A DNA stretch of 64,000 nt from Drechmeria coniospora (GCF_001625195.1 NC_054390.1:9335222-9399221), one strand, 5' to 3'. Numbered from the stretch's first letter, positions 33,715 through 48,972 are shown. Made by a program: numbers and translations. The notes: generated by a model from the letters alone, not told the origin.

Positions 33715-34616
33715 GGGCCACCTGATGCCTACATGCCCGCGGTGGCGTTTATTCACGTCTCAAACCCGACCTCAGGCCACCGGCGGGCCTACTCTACGCG
33801 TATTTGCTTTTATTTGATTGGATTGGATTGTGTCGAGTTCGGCTTCTGCACACTGCACAGCGATGGCGCCATGGTCGCTTACATTTTTTTTTGACCCGTC
33901 AAGAGACGCAGAATGACCCGACACCTGCCATGATGGTACGTATCTTTGCTTGAAGGAAAACTGGGCTTGTTTGGGTGCATGGACGGGGTGATGAACTGTA
34001 ACGAGAAGTCTTTACGGAATTATTAGCAAATGGAACGAACGGTCCATGTGGCCGAACCCAACTCGCGCACATATGCTACTGCTGCAACCTTGGCTCTCGT
34101 TCCTGCGGTCCGGAGCCGATACCGGGTTTCTGAGAATTGTAGAAAGAGCTTCTCGTTGTACTTGATGGAGCTATACCGATGGCTGGGATGTTCCAAATGC
34201 AGGACGAGCAAGTAATACATGTACACCGTACTGTAGATGTTGATGATGCCCAGTCAGGTCATTCTCAGCTTGATCGATATGGTTGAATTGGTGGGGGGGG
34301 GGGGAGGAGGAGGGGGGAGCGGGCGGGCCGAGAGTTAGTGCGGTGAGTTCGGAGAAATTACGGAGTCGTTCCAACACCCAAGTCGCCAAATCACGTGTCA
34401 CGGCTCAGGGCCATTAAAATATATGGATCCGTCACGTCACGCTCGCTGTCTACGCGCGTTTCTTCTGGTGGCCTCATCGTGTGGGCTGCATACAATGCAA
34501 GCACCCCTTCGACGACGGATGCTCTTGATTTCTTGTATTCAATTTTGACGTTCTGCATGGCTGTTCGAATCTGATCCACACTTCCGACAGGCATTTTCGA
34601 TTGCTCATTGCTCGCC
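33715..34616. other. Intergenic region, Pol3 promoter
   Basis: No gene seen. A G/A-rich tract at 34290-34325 is the only simple repeat. The Pol3 promoter is probably in the last 300 bases; ACGCGT-type MCB boxes were not seen there, but a TACGCGCG lies at 34451-34458. Confidence 0.45.
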
Positions 34617-37600
34617 ATGTCCAGCGCTGTCCTCCCTCAGAAGCGGGTGCTCGCCGAGGCAGGCACTCGCCAGAACATCCCATCCAGCCCGACCTCGGCC
34701 AAGAAACGCAGGACCGACGTTTTTTCCTCGTCTCCCGCTCCTCGTTTTGCTGGGTCCCAGAGAGACCCGCGGGCCAAACTCGGGTCGAGCCAACCCAAGA
34801 GCGCATTCGAGTCCGAGGTGCTGGAAAAGCTCAGCCAGGACATCTCGGACCTCAAGCGGAACAATACCGAAAAGGACCAGGTATGGGAGCGGCCGGCTGT
34901 CGAGTTTGCGCCGGAGCGGGATAGTCTCTGCTTCCAGTCGATTGATGCCGAGGAGGGCACGCTGCACGGTGGCAAAACGACGGTGAAGCTGTTTGGCGTC
35001 ACCGAACAGGGCTACTCCGTCATGCTTCATGTCACCGACTTCAAGCATTACCTCTACGTTGCGGCCCCCGTCATGTTCAAGGCCCAGGACACGGCTGCCT
35101 TCAAGGCGTACCTCGAAACCCAGCTTGCTCAGCATCAGCCGGCGATTCACTCCATCACTATGTGCCCGCGAGAAAGCATATACGGCTTTCAGGGCAACAA
35201 GCAAGGCCACTTCCTCAAAATCACCGTCACCGACCCCAAATTCATCCCCAAGGTTCGGTCGACGATTGAAAACGGACAGGCAGACTGGAAGGGCTTGTGG
35301 AAGGCGCGCGATAATGGCATCATGACGTACGACAACATCCAGTACGTCCTACGATTCATGGTCGACTGTCATGTAAGCACACCCCGATTCCGATGCCGAT
35401 CCCGGATACTGGCAGGCAGGCACCCGCTGACGGCAGGTAGATCCAAGGCATGGCATGGGTCGAGGCCCCATCGAGCAGGTACAAGCTCATTCCGGCGCAC
35501 AGCCGACAGTCCAACTGCCAGATCGAGGCCGAAATCTGCTATCTCGATCTCATAGCCCACAAGCCGGACGGAGAATGGGCCAAGATGGCACCGCTGCGGA
35601 TCTTGTCGTTTGATATCGAGTGCGCCGGTCGAAAGGGAATCTTTCCCGAGGCCAACCAAGATCCGGTCATCCAGATTGCCAACGTCGTCACACGATACGG
35701 AGAGAAGAAACCATTCATTCGAAACGTCTTCTGCCTCGACACCACGAGTCCCATTGTGGCCACCCACATCTTGGAGTTTGAGAAGGAGGACAAGATGCTG
35801 AGTGCCTGGCAGCAGTTCCTGCTCAAGGTCGACCCCGACATCATCATCGGCTACAACACGTCCAACTTTGATTTCCCCTACCTTCTCGACAGAGCGAAGC
35901 ACCTCAAGGTCAACGGTTTCGAGTACTGGACTCGCATCCCTAGCGTCGCGTCCAAGGTGCGGGAGGCCAACTTTTCGAGCAAGCAGATTGGCAACCGCGA
36001 GACCAAGGAAACCAACACAAACGGTCGCTTGCAGCTGGACCTGCTGCAGCTGATCCAGCGCGATCATCACCTGCGCAGCTACACCCTGAACTCGGTCTGT
36101 GCGAACTTTCTGGGCGAGCAGAAGGAAGACGTGCACCACACGATGATTACGGAGCTCTTCAACGGAACGCCCGAGTCGAGACGTCGGCTAGCGTTGTACT
36201 GCCTCAAGGACGCGTACCTGCCGCAGAGGCTGATGGACAAGCTGTCGTGCCTCGAAAACTACACGGAAATGGCGAGGGTCACGGGCGTGCCGTTCAACTT
36301 TCTCCTCTCGCGCGGTCAGCAGATCAAATTCATCAGCCAGCTGTTCCGAAAAGCTCTGGAGCAGAAGCTCGTCATCCCCAATCTCAAGTCGCAGGCCTCG
36401 GACGAGCAGTACGAGGGTGCGACGGTCATCGAGCCCACCCGCGGCTACTACGACGTGCCCATCGCGACGCTCGATTTCGCCTCCCTCTATCCCAGCATCA
36501 TCCAAGCGCACAACCTGTGCTACACGACGCTGCTGGACAAGAAGCTCATCGAGCCTTTCGGCCTGAAGAAGGATGAGGACTACATCGTGACGCCGAACGG
36601 GGATCTCTTCGTGACGACGAAGCAGAGGAAAGGGCTGCTGGCCCAGATCCTGGAGGAGCTGCTGACGGCGCGAAAGCAGGCCAAGCGCGAGCTGGCGCAG
36701 GAGACGGACCCGTTCCGGAAGGCCGTGCTGAACGGTCGCCAGCTGGCTTTGAAGATCAGCGCCAACAGCGTGTACGGGTTGACGGGCGCGACGACGGGCA
36801 AGCTTCCTTGCCTGCAGATCGCCAGCAGCACGACGAGCTTCGGACGGCAGATGATTGAGAGGACGAAGCTCGAGGTGGAGCAAAAGTACAACATCGCCAA
36901 CGGCTACAGCCACGACGCCCAGGTCATCTACGGCGACACCGATTCGGTCATGGTCAAGTTCGGCACCAAGGAGCTCGCGGAAGCGATGAAGCTCGGCGAG
37001 GAGGCGGCCCAGTACGTGTCGTCCAAGTTTGTCAAGCCCATCAAGTTGGAGTTTGAAAAGGTGTACTTTCCGTACCTCCTCATCAACAAGAAGCGGTACG
37101 CCGGCCTGTACTGGACGAGCACGGAAAAGTACGACAAGATGGACACCAAGGGCATCGAGACGGTACGACGAGATAACTGTCTCATGGTGCAGACCGTCAT
37201 CGAGAAGGTGCTGAGGATGATCTTGATCGACCGGGATGTGCAAGGCGCCCAAGAGTGAGTACCGCTTCCCTCCGTCGTCGAGACGAAGCCGAGCGAGGTT
37301 GGCTAACGGGGTCGAGCAGTTATGTCAAGGAAACGATTGCCGACCTCCTGCAGAACAAGATTGACATGTCCAAGCTGGTCATCACCAAGGCGCTCACCAA
37401 GGACGACTACGCGGCCAAGCAGGCGCACGTGGAGCTCGCGCATCGGATGAAGAAGCGCGACGCCGGCTCGGCACCCGGCCTCGGCGACCGCGTGGCCTAC
37501 GTCATGGTTCGAGGAGCGGCGGGAGCGAAAAACTTTGAAAAGTCCGAGGACCCCATCTACGTGCTGGAGAACAACGTGCCGATCGACACCAAGTACTACC

Positions 37601-38061
37601 TCGACAACCAGCTGGCGAAGCCTCTGGGCCGCATCTTCGAGCCGATCCTCGGCGAGACCAAAGCACGGCAGCTGCTGACGGGAGACCACACGAGAACGAT
37701 ATCGGTGGCGGCGCCGACGGTGGGCGGGCTGATGAAGTTTGCCAAGAAGACGCAGACCTGCATGGGTTGCAAGAAGCCGCTGACGGGCAAGCACGAGAGC
37801 GAGGGCGCCGTGTGCTCCAACTGCGCACCGCGGGTGGGCGAACTGTACAAGCGAACCTTGGACAAGATGTCGGACCTCGAGGTGCGATTCGGACGACTGT
37901 GGACGCAGTGCCAGAGGTGCCAGGGAAGCATGCACTGCGAGGTCATCTGCAGCAGCAAGGACTGCCCCATATTCTACATGCGAATGAAGGCGAAGAAGGA
38001 CCTCGAAGATGCCGGCAAGGAGCTCTCACGATTCGACGCAGACCAGGCTGCGATTTGGTGA
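34617..38061 (+). CDS. pol3: DNA polymerase delta catalytic subunit
   Basis: B-family replicative polymerase for lagging-strand synthesis and repair, with 3'-5' proofreading. Exons 34617-35372, 35441-37254 and 37320-38061 give 1103 residues, the usual length. The N terminus has a basic AKKRR likely nuclear signal. The exonuclease Exo I motif is FDIECAG (about 308) and Exo II includes [12 protein letters not shown]. Polymerase motif A is [10 protein letters not shown] (about 597), motif [14 protein letters not shown], motif C YGDTDSV (about 750). Two cysteine modules end the protein: CMGC...CSNC (about 1003, zinc) and CQRC...CSSKDC (about 1052, the 4Fe-4S site). All catalytic acids are intact. 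The second join places an Asp at GAQDYVKETI, as in the family. Confidence 0.97.
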
Positions 38062-40962
<2,901 letters not shown>

Positions 40963-41632
40963 GCCTCAGCACCTCACGAGTTGTCGCTATAGGAGGCTGG
41001 TTTAGACGCATGGTTTGGGTTTGGGATTGAGTTGCCTTTTGGAAATTGAGCATCATGAGCGGACATGAACGTGTCAATGATGTCGGCGGTATGGTGGTCC
41101 TGAGATGATACTGGATGATTCCCTTGTATTCGACTGTCTGGCGATGCTTGCAGGATGGATGGCGATGATCGGTAGCTTTCATCCTTGTGCCACGATGGCG
41201 TGAGGGAAATCATCACTCCTCCACCGCTGTATAGCATGGAAGCTGTCAGCGTTTTCCCGATTTCGTATGAGACAATAACCAACCCTCAGTCTGTCGTGGC
41301 GAGCCGTTGACGATGCCATGCAAGTACTTGTAATAAATATTGTACTGTAATTACCACAGCCATGCAAGTACTTGTAATAAATCCTGTGTCTGGAATGACG
41401 ATCGGGTTGTGGTGGGGAGGGGAGCCTAGAAGTGTTGCTGATAAGATAAGCAACCATGCTGTAAATTCTTAGATGGCGACGTCACACCAACACCCTCTCG
41501 CTGCGTGATGAATCATTTGAGAAGTCGGCCGACGAGACAACTGGCATTGACCAACCTACGCCGATTGCCTCTCACCATTCCCAGATTGCCTAATATATTG
41601 CTGCATGCCGCTGGGCGGCGAGGGGGCGCGCC
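40963..41632. other. Intergenic region
   Basis: No gene seen. A short direct repeat (CATGCAAGTACTTGTAATAAAT) occurs at about 41320 and 41363. Confidence 0.5.
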
Positions 41633-42559
41633 ATGCTTGATCTGCCCGATGTCAAGAGGTTCGTCTTCCCGCCCGAGGCCTTGAGGCTGCCGTATTCCTG
41701 TTCTCGTCACTGACACCGTCCAAGAGTTCGCCGAGAGGACCTCGAGGCCTCTGAAAGATGCGACTGGAACGGAAGCGGAGATGAGAGTGTCGATGCGGAA
41801 CTTTATGCGCGATTGAATGCTCAGATTGCGCAATCACTGGGCCTCGACGTCAAGGCCAAGCCAGCCAGCCACGCGACGGACGAGCCTCGACAAAATGTCA
41901 CCGCCAATGTCAACGACAGCCGCAAAAGTGCCACGGAGGAGACGAGTGACGTTGGCAATCAAGACGAAACCGTGGGCGAATTCGAGTTTCGCCTTTTCAG
42001 CTCGGCGGCAGGGGCTGCCCCCAAGGTCATCCTGGACGACCATCTAGCGGCGCAAGGCGAGGGCGGTCTGGTGCATCAGCGGCCTGAATCCTACTACCTC
42101 GTCACCAGCGTCACTTCTGCCCTGAGGCAAGAGTATGCGTGTGTTGCTGTCAGCGGCGAGGATGTCCACGAACGCTCGCAAACGAGGTTCTGGGGTTGCG
42201 AAGTTCCATGGAAGGTGACGAAAATCAGCAGCACGAGAAAAGACAAGCCCCGAAAAAAGGCCCCCAACAATGACGAGCCAGAAAGAGACGAGGCGACGGG
42301 AGCAAGAAAAAGGAAGCGTCCTGGGAAAAAGACGAGGATCGCGCAGCGGAATAAGGAGAGGGCAAGGAAAATCACGGCCGAGGCGGTGAAAATGCAGCAG
42401 ATGGAAAAGGAGGAGCACATCAAGGATAAAAAGAAGAGGCTCAATAGGCTAAAGAAGCTGAGAAAGAGGGCGAAAGAGAAGGAGAAGAAGTCGGCAGCGA
42501 CGACGACGACGGAACCTGATGCAGAGGTGGCCTCGTCCGATGGCGAGTCTGATGTCTAA
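41633..42559 (+). CDS. DUF2011-type basic nuclear/nucleolar protein
   Basis: Function unknown. Exons 41633-41658 and 41725-42559 give 286 residues. The short first exon encodes MLDLPDVKR and joins to VRREDLEASE, the conserved start of this fungal family; a CTGAC branch site precedes the acceptor. The middle (about 70-140) is the conserved block with FEFRLFSS, KVILDD and the region around RPESYY, up to GCEVPWKVTKI. The C terminus is a long Lys/Arg-rich helix (about 165-262: GARKRKRPGKKTRIAQRNKE, then KKRLNRLKKLRKRAKEKEKK), as in nucleolar ribosome-biogenesis proteins. Nucleolar location is inference from that tail. Confidence 0.82.
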
Positions 42560-42751
42560 TGCCCTATGCGAGGACTACCCCATCGCTCGACGAGCGTATT
42601 TCTGCCTATGCTCATAGCTGCATTATGTAACAAAAGCGTTTGCATCTTTTCTGGCATGTTCTGATGGTTCTGATGGTTCTCTGATGGTTCCCTGCGCTGA
42701 ACTGCCCAAGCCTACTGTAAATGTAGGCCACAAGGCTGAATAAAAGCCTTT

Positions 42752-42772
42752 GGGGGGGGGGGGGGGGGGGGG
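42752..42772. repeat. Run of 21 G
   Basis: Uninterrupted G21 on the plus strand, about 190 bases after the DUF2011 stop. Confidence 0.95.
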
Positions 42773-42850
42773 CGCACATTCGACCAGGGCAGTGTCAGGT
42801 GCCTAGGCTAGTACTAGGCAAGTAGTTGTATGAGCGTGTACTGTCCTGAA

Positions 42851-43083
42851 GCAGACCTGGAAAGTACACCTACAACTAAATATATGACTGAATATATGAC
42901 TGAATATAGGACTGAATATAGGACTGGATATAGGACTGAATATAGGACTGAAATTATATGAGTGTTTGCCACCATGCTAGAATGGCAGACCTGGAAAGTA
43001 CACCTACAACTAAATATATGACTGAATATATGACTGAATATAGGACTGAAATTATATGAGTGTTTGCCACCATGCTAGAATGA
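42851..43083. repeat. Direct duplication holding 12-base repeats in different copy number
   Basis: Unit 1 (42851-42984) and unit 2 (42985-43083) share GCAGACCTGGAAAGTACACC at the start and GTTTGCCACCATGCTAGAAT at the end. Between them, TATATGACTGAA/TATAGGACTGAA units occur six times in the first and three times in the second. Confidence 0.9.
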
Positions 43084-43155
43084 CGAGACATGCATGCTTG
43101 CTTCCAACATGGTAATTTGCAGCCATATTCATTCCACTAGGGAGCTTGAGAGCGA

Positions 43156-43267
43156 TCTCGTTTGCGGCGTGGTATCCATTATAACCAAAGAGCCTCGAGC
43201 GATGGCAAAACTCGATCTCGTATGCGCTACACATGACTTCGACGCGGCGGCATTGGCAGACACCTAG
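43156..43267. repeat. Copy A of a dispersed ~110-bp segment
   Basis: Same orientation and near full-length match to 47927-48037. Of the differences, most are C or G in the other copy and T or A here. The match ends at CACCTAG in both, which in copy B is the stop region of the MARVEL-like gene. Confidence 0.85.
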
Positions 43268-43925
43268 TCAAAGACATGACAGCGTTATTGAAGTGTACAT
43301 AGAATAAAGGTCAAAAGGATACATTGCATGCAAGATTTGCTACTTGCATACCCGATTGATCGCACCCTGGAGACACGGATAAACCCATTCCGTCTTTCCA
43401 TGCTTGTGCATGTGCCAAAATGGCGGTGAGGTCATCGCAGATCGGCCGAGGGGTAGGATTGGTCACGAGTTAAGAGATACCTACGTAATAGTATGGTTGT
43501 ACACACTGTAGTAGGTACCAGGTAACAGACGACAACTAATTATAGTTGTCGGGACAGTGTGCCAGCACCGAATTACAGAGGCTCGTTACAGGGTAGCACA
43601 CAGCACCACCAGCGGCGTTAGGGAGAGCTTTCGCCAGACCGTCACCGCCGTCATGAAATGCAAACCACTGCAACCAAAAAAAGAGAGCTTGCAATGACAC
43701 TCCGGCCACGATAACGCAACGACCACAGCAATCCTTCCACAACGCGTCGTCACACGCCAGCCAAGACTTGCATCACGAGAGCATCAATGGAGTAGGGAAA
43801 AGTGCAGGAGAATCCCGAGCATCGATTCCCTCCCGACCGCGTACGCCATGTGTCGTGGGGGATGCCACAAGACAACGCGTCGAGTCGGAACCTAACAGCC
43901 AAACGACGTTCGGACCAGCACCAGC

Positions 43926-46900
43926 ATGAACAGCCTGTGGTCCTCGAGGGCGACCCAGGACCCAGACGCCCTCGATGCCGCGAAGCCGGCCGGCGATGTG
44001 GCGGCTGCCGGGGAGGGCGCGGGCGTGGTGACAAACGACGTGCGAGTCGATGAGCAGCAGCATGCTGTCGACAAACCATCCGTTTCCGCACCGCCGATAC
44101 GACCTGGCCTTCCTCGAAATGCTCTCCGGTCAGGTCCCCCTCCCTTCCCAGGTGCCAGTGCCGATGCCGGTCCCGGACCCGGATCTGGACGCGGCCGAGG
44201 CCAGCAGCAAATGCCATTGCCGCTCCCCCAACTGCCCCAGCAGCCGCAGAGACCGCACCACGGGCCGACGGACTCCCTCTCTCTCATGCAGCTACGCCGC
44301 ATCGTCGCCGAGGTGAACCGCGCCGAGCCGGTGGCGTACGACTTTACCTACTCCGACGTGGGCTCGCACGCCGACGAGATCGACGAGTGGTTCGTCTACC
44401 AGTTCTGGCAGTGGGTGCGCCTGAACGCTGCCCAGCAGGCCTTCAACTGGCACTGGTACGGCGAGGAGTCGGGAAGCGATGGCGAATCGCCGAGGTGGGA
44501 CGACGCCGACGAGGACGCGAGGGCGAGCTTCGTCCAGGCCGCCATCGTGGGCGTCGGGTCGAGCGATGCGGCCCTGCGATCGGCCTCGATCGGCCAGCTC
44601 GTGTACCTCGTGCTGGGGAGATGGGGAGAGACGGCGTCCGCGAGTGCCTGCCCGACGGCCGAGGCCAAGTCGGTCGCGAGCCCGTCGCAGTTGGAGGCCA
44701 TCAAGTCGGCCGTCCGCTGCCTCGCCTCGCTCCAAGGTCTACCGGTGATTTGGGAGGCGCTGCGGAACTGTTTCGAGCTGCATTGGTGAGAGGCCACGGC
44801 CCCCGAGGAATCAGTTTGCGTGGCAACCGACTGACATCCCACCCAGGTCTGGTGACGTTCAGCAGCAGCAGCAGGCCAGTCCCCAGGAGGCGCAGGACGA
44901 GCTGATGAATCTCATGACCATCATGTACATTGCCATTCAAGAAGCCCTCAACGACCCGGAAGATCCGTCCTCTGCCTACGGCAAGCTGCGTATGTGCTAC
45001 CCTGCCCCTCTCGGCCTCGCCTCTGCCCGACAAGGCCCGCTCTGCCATGCTGACCCGACCTCAGTGGAACTGAACCCTTCTCTCGTCGATTTTCTGCTCA
45101 CCGCCATGTCGAAGCTTCGTTGGGACGAGCAGAACACCATGCCTCACATGCACGTGCGTCTTTTCGATGCCGCCAACCTCCGAACCGAACCCGTCCGCTG
45201 ACGTGACCGAGGCAGATATTTCTGCTTTTCTGGAAATCCATCCTGCTCGTCTTTGGTGGAACAAAGGAGCTAGAGCTCGTCAGAAAGGCCACGAGCGAAA
45301 TGACAAACGGCGACGGCAATGATAAGGAAACCATCACGGCCTCCCCGCTCGACTATCACGCGTTCCGACAAGAAGTCACCTCCAAATATCCAGCATACGT
45401 TCCTCCCCAGCCTTTGATTCCTCTCGAGGCCGACAACACATCCCTTCTCCCCCCCCTCCCGCATCAGTCGACGAGAAACAGCGTGGCCAACGGGATAATA
45501 CCGACCCCGGCCGGCCCTGCACAGGACGGGGGTGCCTCCATCCTGCACCAGCCGGTCCACATCGCCACACCCGCTCCGTCGCCACCTCCGTCGCCGGCAA
45601 TCGGAGGAAAGGGGGGCAAGAAGCAGAACTACCAGACGAACCAGAACTTTCCCTTCATGTATCCGCCCCTCGACGCGACGAGCAACAGCGCCGGAGGCAA
45701 AGGCTGGATCGGCATACACGACGCCGTCGTTCGTCGTCGCTGGGAAGGTAGCGATGTGCCGGCCTCGATTCTCGAAGCAGGCGAGCTCTTCTCCTCCCGC
45801 GTGCGAATGACCCGAGCGACCCGACAGCTCTGGGACGAGCGAGAGCGATTTCTCAAGTACGAGCGCGGCTGGGAGTTTGACGAGGATGACGACGAAATCG
45901 ACGGTCTCAGCCTCGATGAGCTGACCCTCGAGGAGAAGGAGCTTCTCAAGGAGGTCAAGGGAAGGGACAAGATCGGCAGCGCGCGGCACCCGCCAGAGGA
46001 CGAGGTAGACTTTGGTCCCCATCCTGAGCGGTTGAGCGACAGGGACAAGCAAAGGCTCGTTGCCGTCGAGAGGTTTTACGTGGGTTTCCCTAGCCGTCCT
46101 TCCGACACGTTCCCGGTTCCGAAGCTCACAAGCCAAATCCCGTAGCGAGAAGCCCTGCCTCATCTGCAGTCGCTCGTCATCGTCCTCCTGAGACCAATCC
46201 TGCTGAACGTGACGGCAATTGTCACGCAGCAAGCATCCCAGGCACCAAACGGCATGGCGGGCAGAGGCAGCAACCCGCTCGTCATGAACGGCAGCGCTCC
46301 TCTTCAGAAGCCAGGAGACATGGCAGGGCAGATGTCCCACATGGAGGAGCCGCAGCAGTCTCCCGAGGAGGTGGACGCGTCGAGGACGCGAGAAATAACG
46401 TCCAAGGCAATGACGGGCATTCTGATACTGCTGCTCAAGTGGCTGAGGTTATCTCGTGCGTTGTCCCCGTCGCCGGGATGCCGCGCGCTTGCTGACGGTG
46501 TGCAGACGTGCTCAAGTTCGAGTACTTTACCCAGCTTCTTCTCGACTCCAACTACATTCCGCTCGTGCTGAAGCTCTTTGCACACCAGGATATTCAGCAG
46601 GTGGTCGACAGCAAGATGGACCGTGTCGAGAACAGGTGGGCAAGCCGACGCCAACTCGTCACGGGCGACGCTAACTTCCCTCCGCCAGCTTCTTCCAATT
46701 CTGCAACTTGCGCTCCGAGGACAGGGTCGAGAGCGGGCCGGAACACGAGAACCAGGACGAGGAGGGCCAAGGTGACGCAGAGACCAGGGAGGAAAGGGAC
46801 GCGGACCAAACCGCCGCCGTCGACGACGAGAGCGACGACAGCGCCGCGCCGCCTCCGATCAAAAGGGGACGATCGCCGAGGCCGAGGCAAGCCGATGTCG

Positions 46901-47535
46901 AGGAGGAGGAGGATGCAATCGACGGTCATGCCGATCGGCCACCGGCCCGGCCAGAGGTGGACGAGCTTGGCTACCCCGTGAACCCGCTCCCGGTCGAGCC
47001 GATCACCGACTTTTCGAGGCGCAATTTCTTCTCGCTCATCAACTACCTCCGAGTGATGCAGAAGATCTGCAAGGATAAGGCACACCGGAACCTCCTGCTC
47101 GTGCAGTACAAGTCGTCGACGATCCTCCGCAAATCGCTTCGGGTGCCCCAGCAGGAGCTGCGGCTGTACACGCTCAAGCTCTTCAAGAACCAGGTGCCGT
47201 ACTGCGGTCGCAAGTGGCGCCAGGGCAACATGCGCGTCATCACGGCCGTCTACCTGCACTGCCGACCGGAGCTCCGAGACGAGTGGCTGGCCGGCAGCGA
47301 CGTCGACGCCGAGGTCGAGGGGGCCCTCCCGCTCGAGCAGGCGCTGCGCAGCTTGACGCACTGGCGCAACGTGAGGCGGTACCCCGACAAGATTGCCGCC
47401 GAGATCCGGACGGCGATGCGCGAGGAGCAGGACTTTTTCACGCGCGAGCTGGAAAAGCTGGACCTGAACTGGACCGACCTGGGCGGGGACGACAGTGTCG
47501 GCAGCGACTTGGACCACGTCGAGGGGTGGGCGTGA
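43926..47535 (+). CDS. Far11/HAM-2 (STRIP1/2-like) STRIPAK component
   Basis: Scaffold subunit of the STRIPAK phosphatase-kinase complex, needed in filamentous ascomycetes for hyphal fusion and fruiting-body development. Seven exons, 43926-44785, 44847-44989, 45065-45153, 45216-46079, 46146-46455, 46506-46635 and 46689-47535, give 1080 residues. After a Pro/Gly-rich N terminus the N1221 domain starts at about 120 (LRRIVAEVNRAEPVAYDFTY, then EIDEWFVYQFWQW), and includes IFLLFWKSILLVFGGTKELE across a join. The second conserved part begins near ALPHLQSLVIVLLRPILLNV and continues past FEYFTQLLLDSNYIPLVLKL to LRVMQKICKDKAHRNLLLVQ. Disordered acidic/Pro stretches lie between. All joins keep phase. 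I avoid choosing between the names ham-2, pro22 and far11. Confidence 0.93.
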
Positions 47536-48033
47536 AGAAGACGAAGAAGCCGACAGCAACGTCGACGAGAAGGTCGTGAGCGATTTCGACGATGGATGGG
47601 CGACGGCGTGTCATGGCCAGCGAGGGGGTCCGCATCATTGTGGGGTCCGCATCATTGTCACGGGCGTGAGAGTGTGTCACGGCATGTTCATCCAAGTAGA
47701 TGGTTTGCGCCGCGCATCGGCGAGCCTCACTGTTCGTGTATTGCTATGTAGTGACGGCTACTAATGGTGACAGCTACCAGTGGTGGCAGCTACCAACACG
47801 AGGACAGATGGTGCGAAGCTGGTCAGGCCTCATTTGTTATCAGAAATCATCATCATCTCGAGAGCGCATCATGAAAGATGTCATCAGTGGGCAGGCAAGG
47901 CATAGTTGCCGCAGCCGCCGCCAGGCTCTCGTTCGCGGCGTGGTATCCATCATGGCCAAACAGCCTCGAGCGATGGCAAAACTCGGTCTCGTACGCGCCA
48001 CACATGACTTCAAAGCGGCGACATTGGCGGCAC
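47536..48033. other. Convergent 3' flanks of the Far11 and MARVEL-like genes
   Basis: Includes copy B of the dispersed segment. A 20-base GTCCGCATCATTGT direct repeat lies at about 47628-47658. No gene. Confidence 0.55.
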
Positions 48034-48037
48034 CTAG
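47927..48037. repeat. Copy B of a dispersed ~110-bp segment
   Basis: Counterpart of 43156-43267. Lies in the 3' untranslated region of the MARVEL-like gene and ends at its stop codon (48034-48036). Confidence 0.85.
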
Positions 48038-48972
48038 AAGCGATTGTAGGTGCCTCCTTGGTACTGGTTGTCGGCGGCCATCTCGTTGGCCGTCTGTGGC
48101 GCATCGTGCCATCCGTTGGTCATCTGCGCCGGTTGTTGCATCGGCGAGACGGCAGCCGGTTGCGTGTTCCCGCTGAAGGCGGTCGAGGGCTGACGATAGA
48201 CGGCCTCCTGCTTGGCGAAGTCGTTGGTGCTGGGGAGGTGGTCGTGGCCGACGGCGGTCGCCTCGGTCGCGTAGCTCTGGCGCATGGGATCGACGAGCTG
48301 CCCCGGCTGGGTGTGCTGCGGAAGGGTGTTGGGATCTTGGGGCACGGCGTGCGTCTTGGGCGCCGAGCGGAAGCGGCCCATGAAGCCGCCGCGACCTTGC
48401 TCGGGGTTGGCGGCGTAGCCTGACGTGTAGTTGTTGGCCGGGCTCGGACCAAAGTGCTTGTCCCGGCGGTGCTGGCGGATGAGGAGCAACTCGACGATGA
48501 TGGAGCAGCAGAAGAAGAAGATGGCGATGATGGAGACGGCGAGCGAGGCCGTCTGGAGGCGACAGGCGGTGTGGTAGCTGGGCAGCGCGGTGAAGCCGCC
48601 CGAGGTCACGACGGTGGCGCTGGACTGGCCGCTGCCAAAGGGGGTATCGAGGTAGCCGTTGCAGGAGCCGGCGCCGTTCCTGTTGGCGTAGGCGACGTAG
48701 ATGAAGGCGCCGATGAAGCAGACGTCGAGCAGGATGGCGACGGCCGACGTGATGAGCACGCCGGCGAGGCAGCAGAGCAGGAGCAGACCGACGCCCGTGT
48801 AGAGGACGGCGGCGCCGGAGATGCCGACGACGGCCCTCACCGAGGTGGCGATGGCGAGGTTGTGGTTGTAGAGCGTGGCGAGAAAGTAGGCGTAGACACC
48901 GAGGACGAGCGCGGCGCAGAGGAGCTGGACGAGGCGGATGGCCCACTGGAGGATCTTGAGACCCAACCCCAT
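48034..48972 (-). CDS. MARVEL-domain-like four-helix membrane protein
   Basis: Probable plasma-membrane or vesicle protein; exact role unknown. One exon, 312 residues. Four hydrophobic helices are visible at about 10-32 (IRLVQLLCAALVLGVYAYFL), 45-67, 72-96 and 143-165, with a short Asn/Gly/Ser loop containing two cysteines (about 103 and 136) between the third and fourth. This spacing fits MARVEL proteins. The C-terminal 140 residues are polar, rich in Gln, Pro, Ala and Asn, and end in YQGGTYNRF. The sequence before the stop is gene-specific, while the 3' flank from the stop onward matches a copy elsewhere in the window. Confidence 0.82.
   Translation of the reverse strand: MGLGLKILQWAIRLVQLLCAALVLGVYAYFLATLYNHNLAIATSVRAVVGISGAAVLYTGVGLLLLCCLAGVLITSAVAILLDVCFIGAFIYVAYANRNGAGSCNGYLDTPFGSGQSSATVVTSGGFTALPSYHTACRLQTASLAVSIIAIFFFCCSIIVELLLIRQHRRDKHFGPSPANNYTSGYAANPEQGRGGFMGRFRSAPKTHAVPQDPNTLPQHTQPGQLVDPMRQSYATEATAVGHDHLPSTNDFAKQEAVYRQPSTAFSGNTQPAAVSPMQQPAQMTNGWHDAPQTANEMAADNQYQGGTYNRF

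Larger units (their letters stand above)
42560..43925. other. 1.37-kb region without a supported gene
   Basis: Contains a G21 run, a duplicated block with 12-base repeats, and a segment resembling the 3' flank of the MARVEL-like gene (each listed separately). No open frame here is convincing. Confidence 0.55.
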
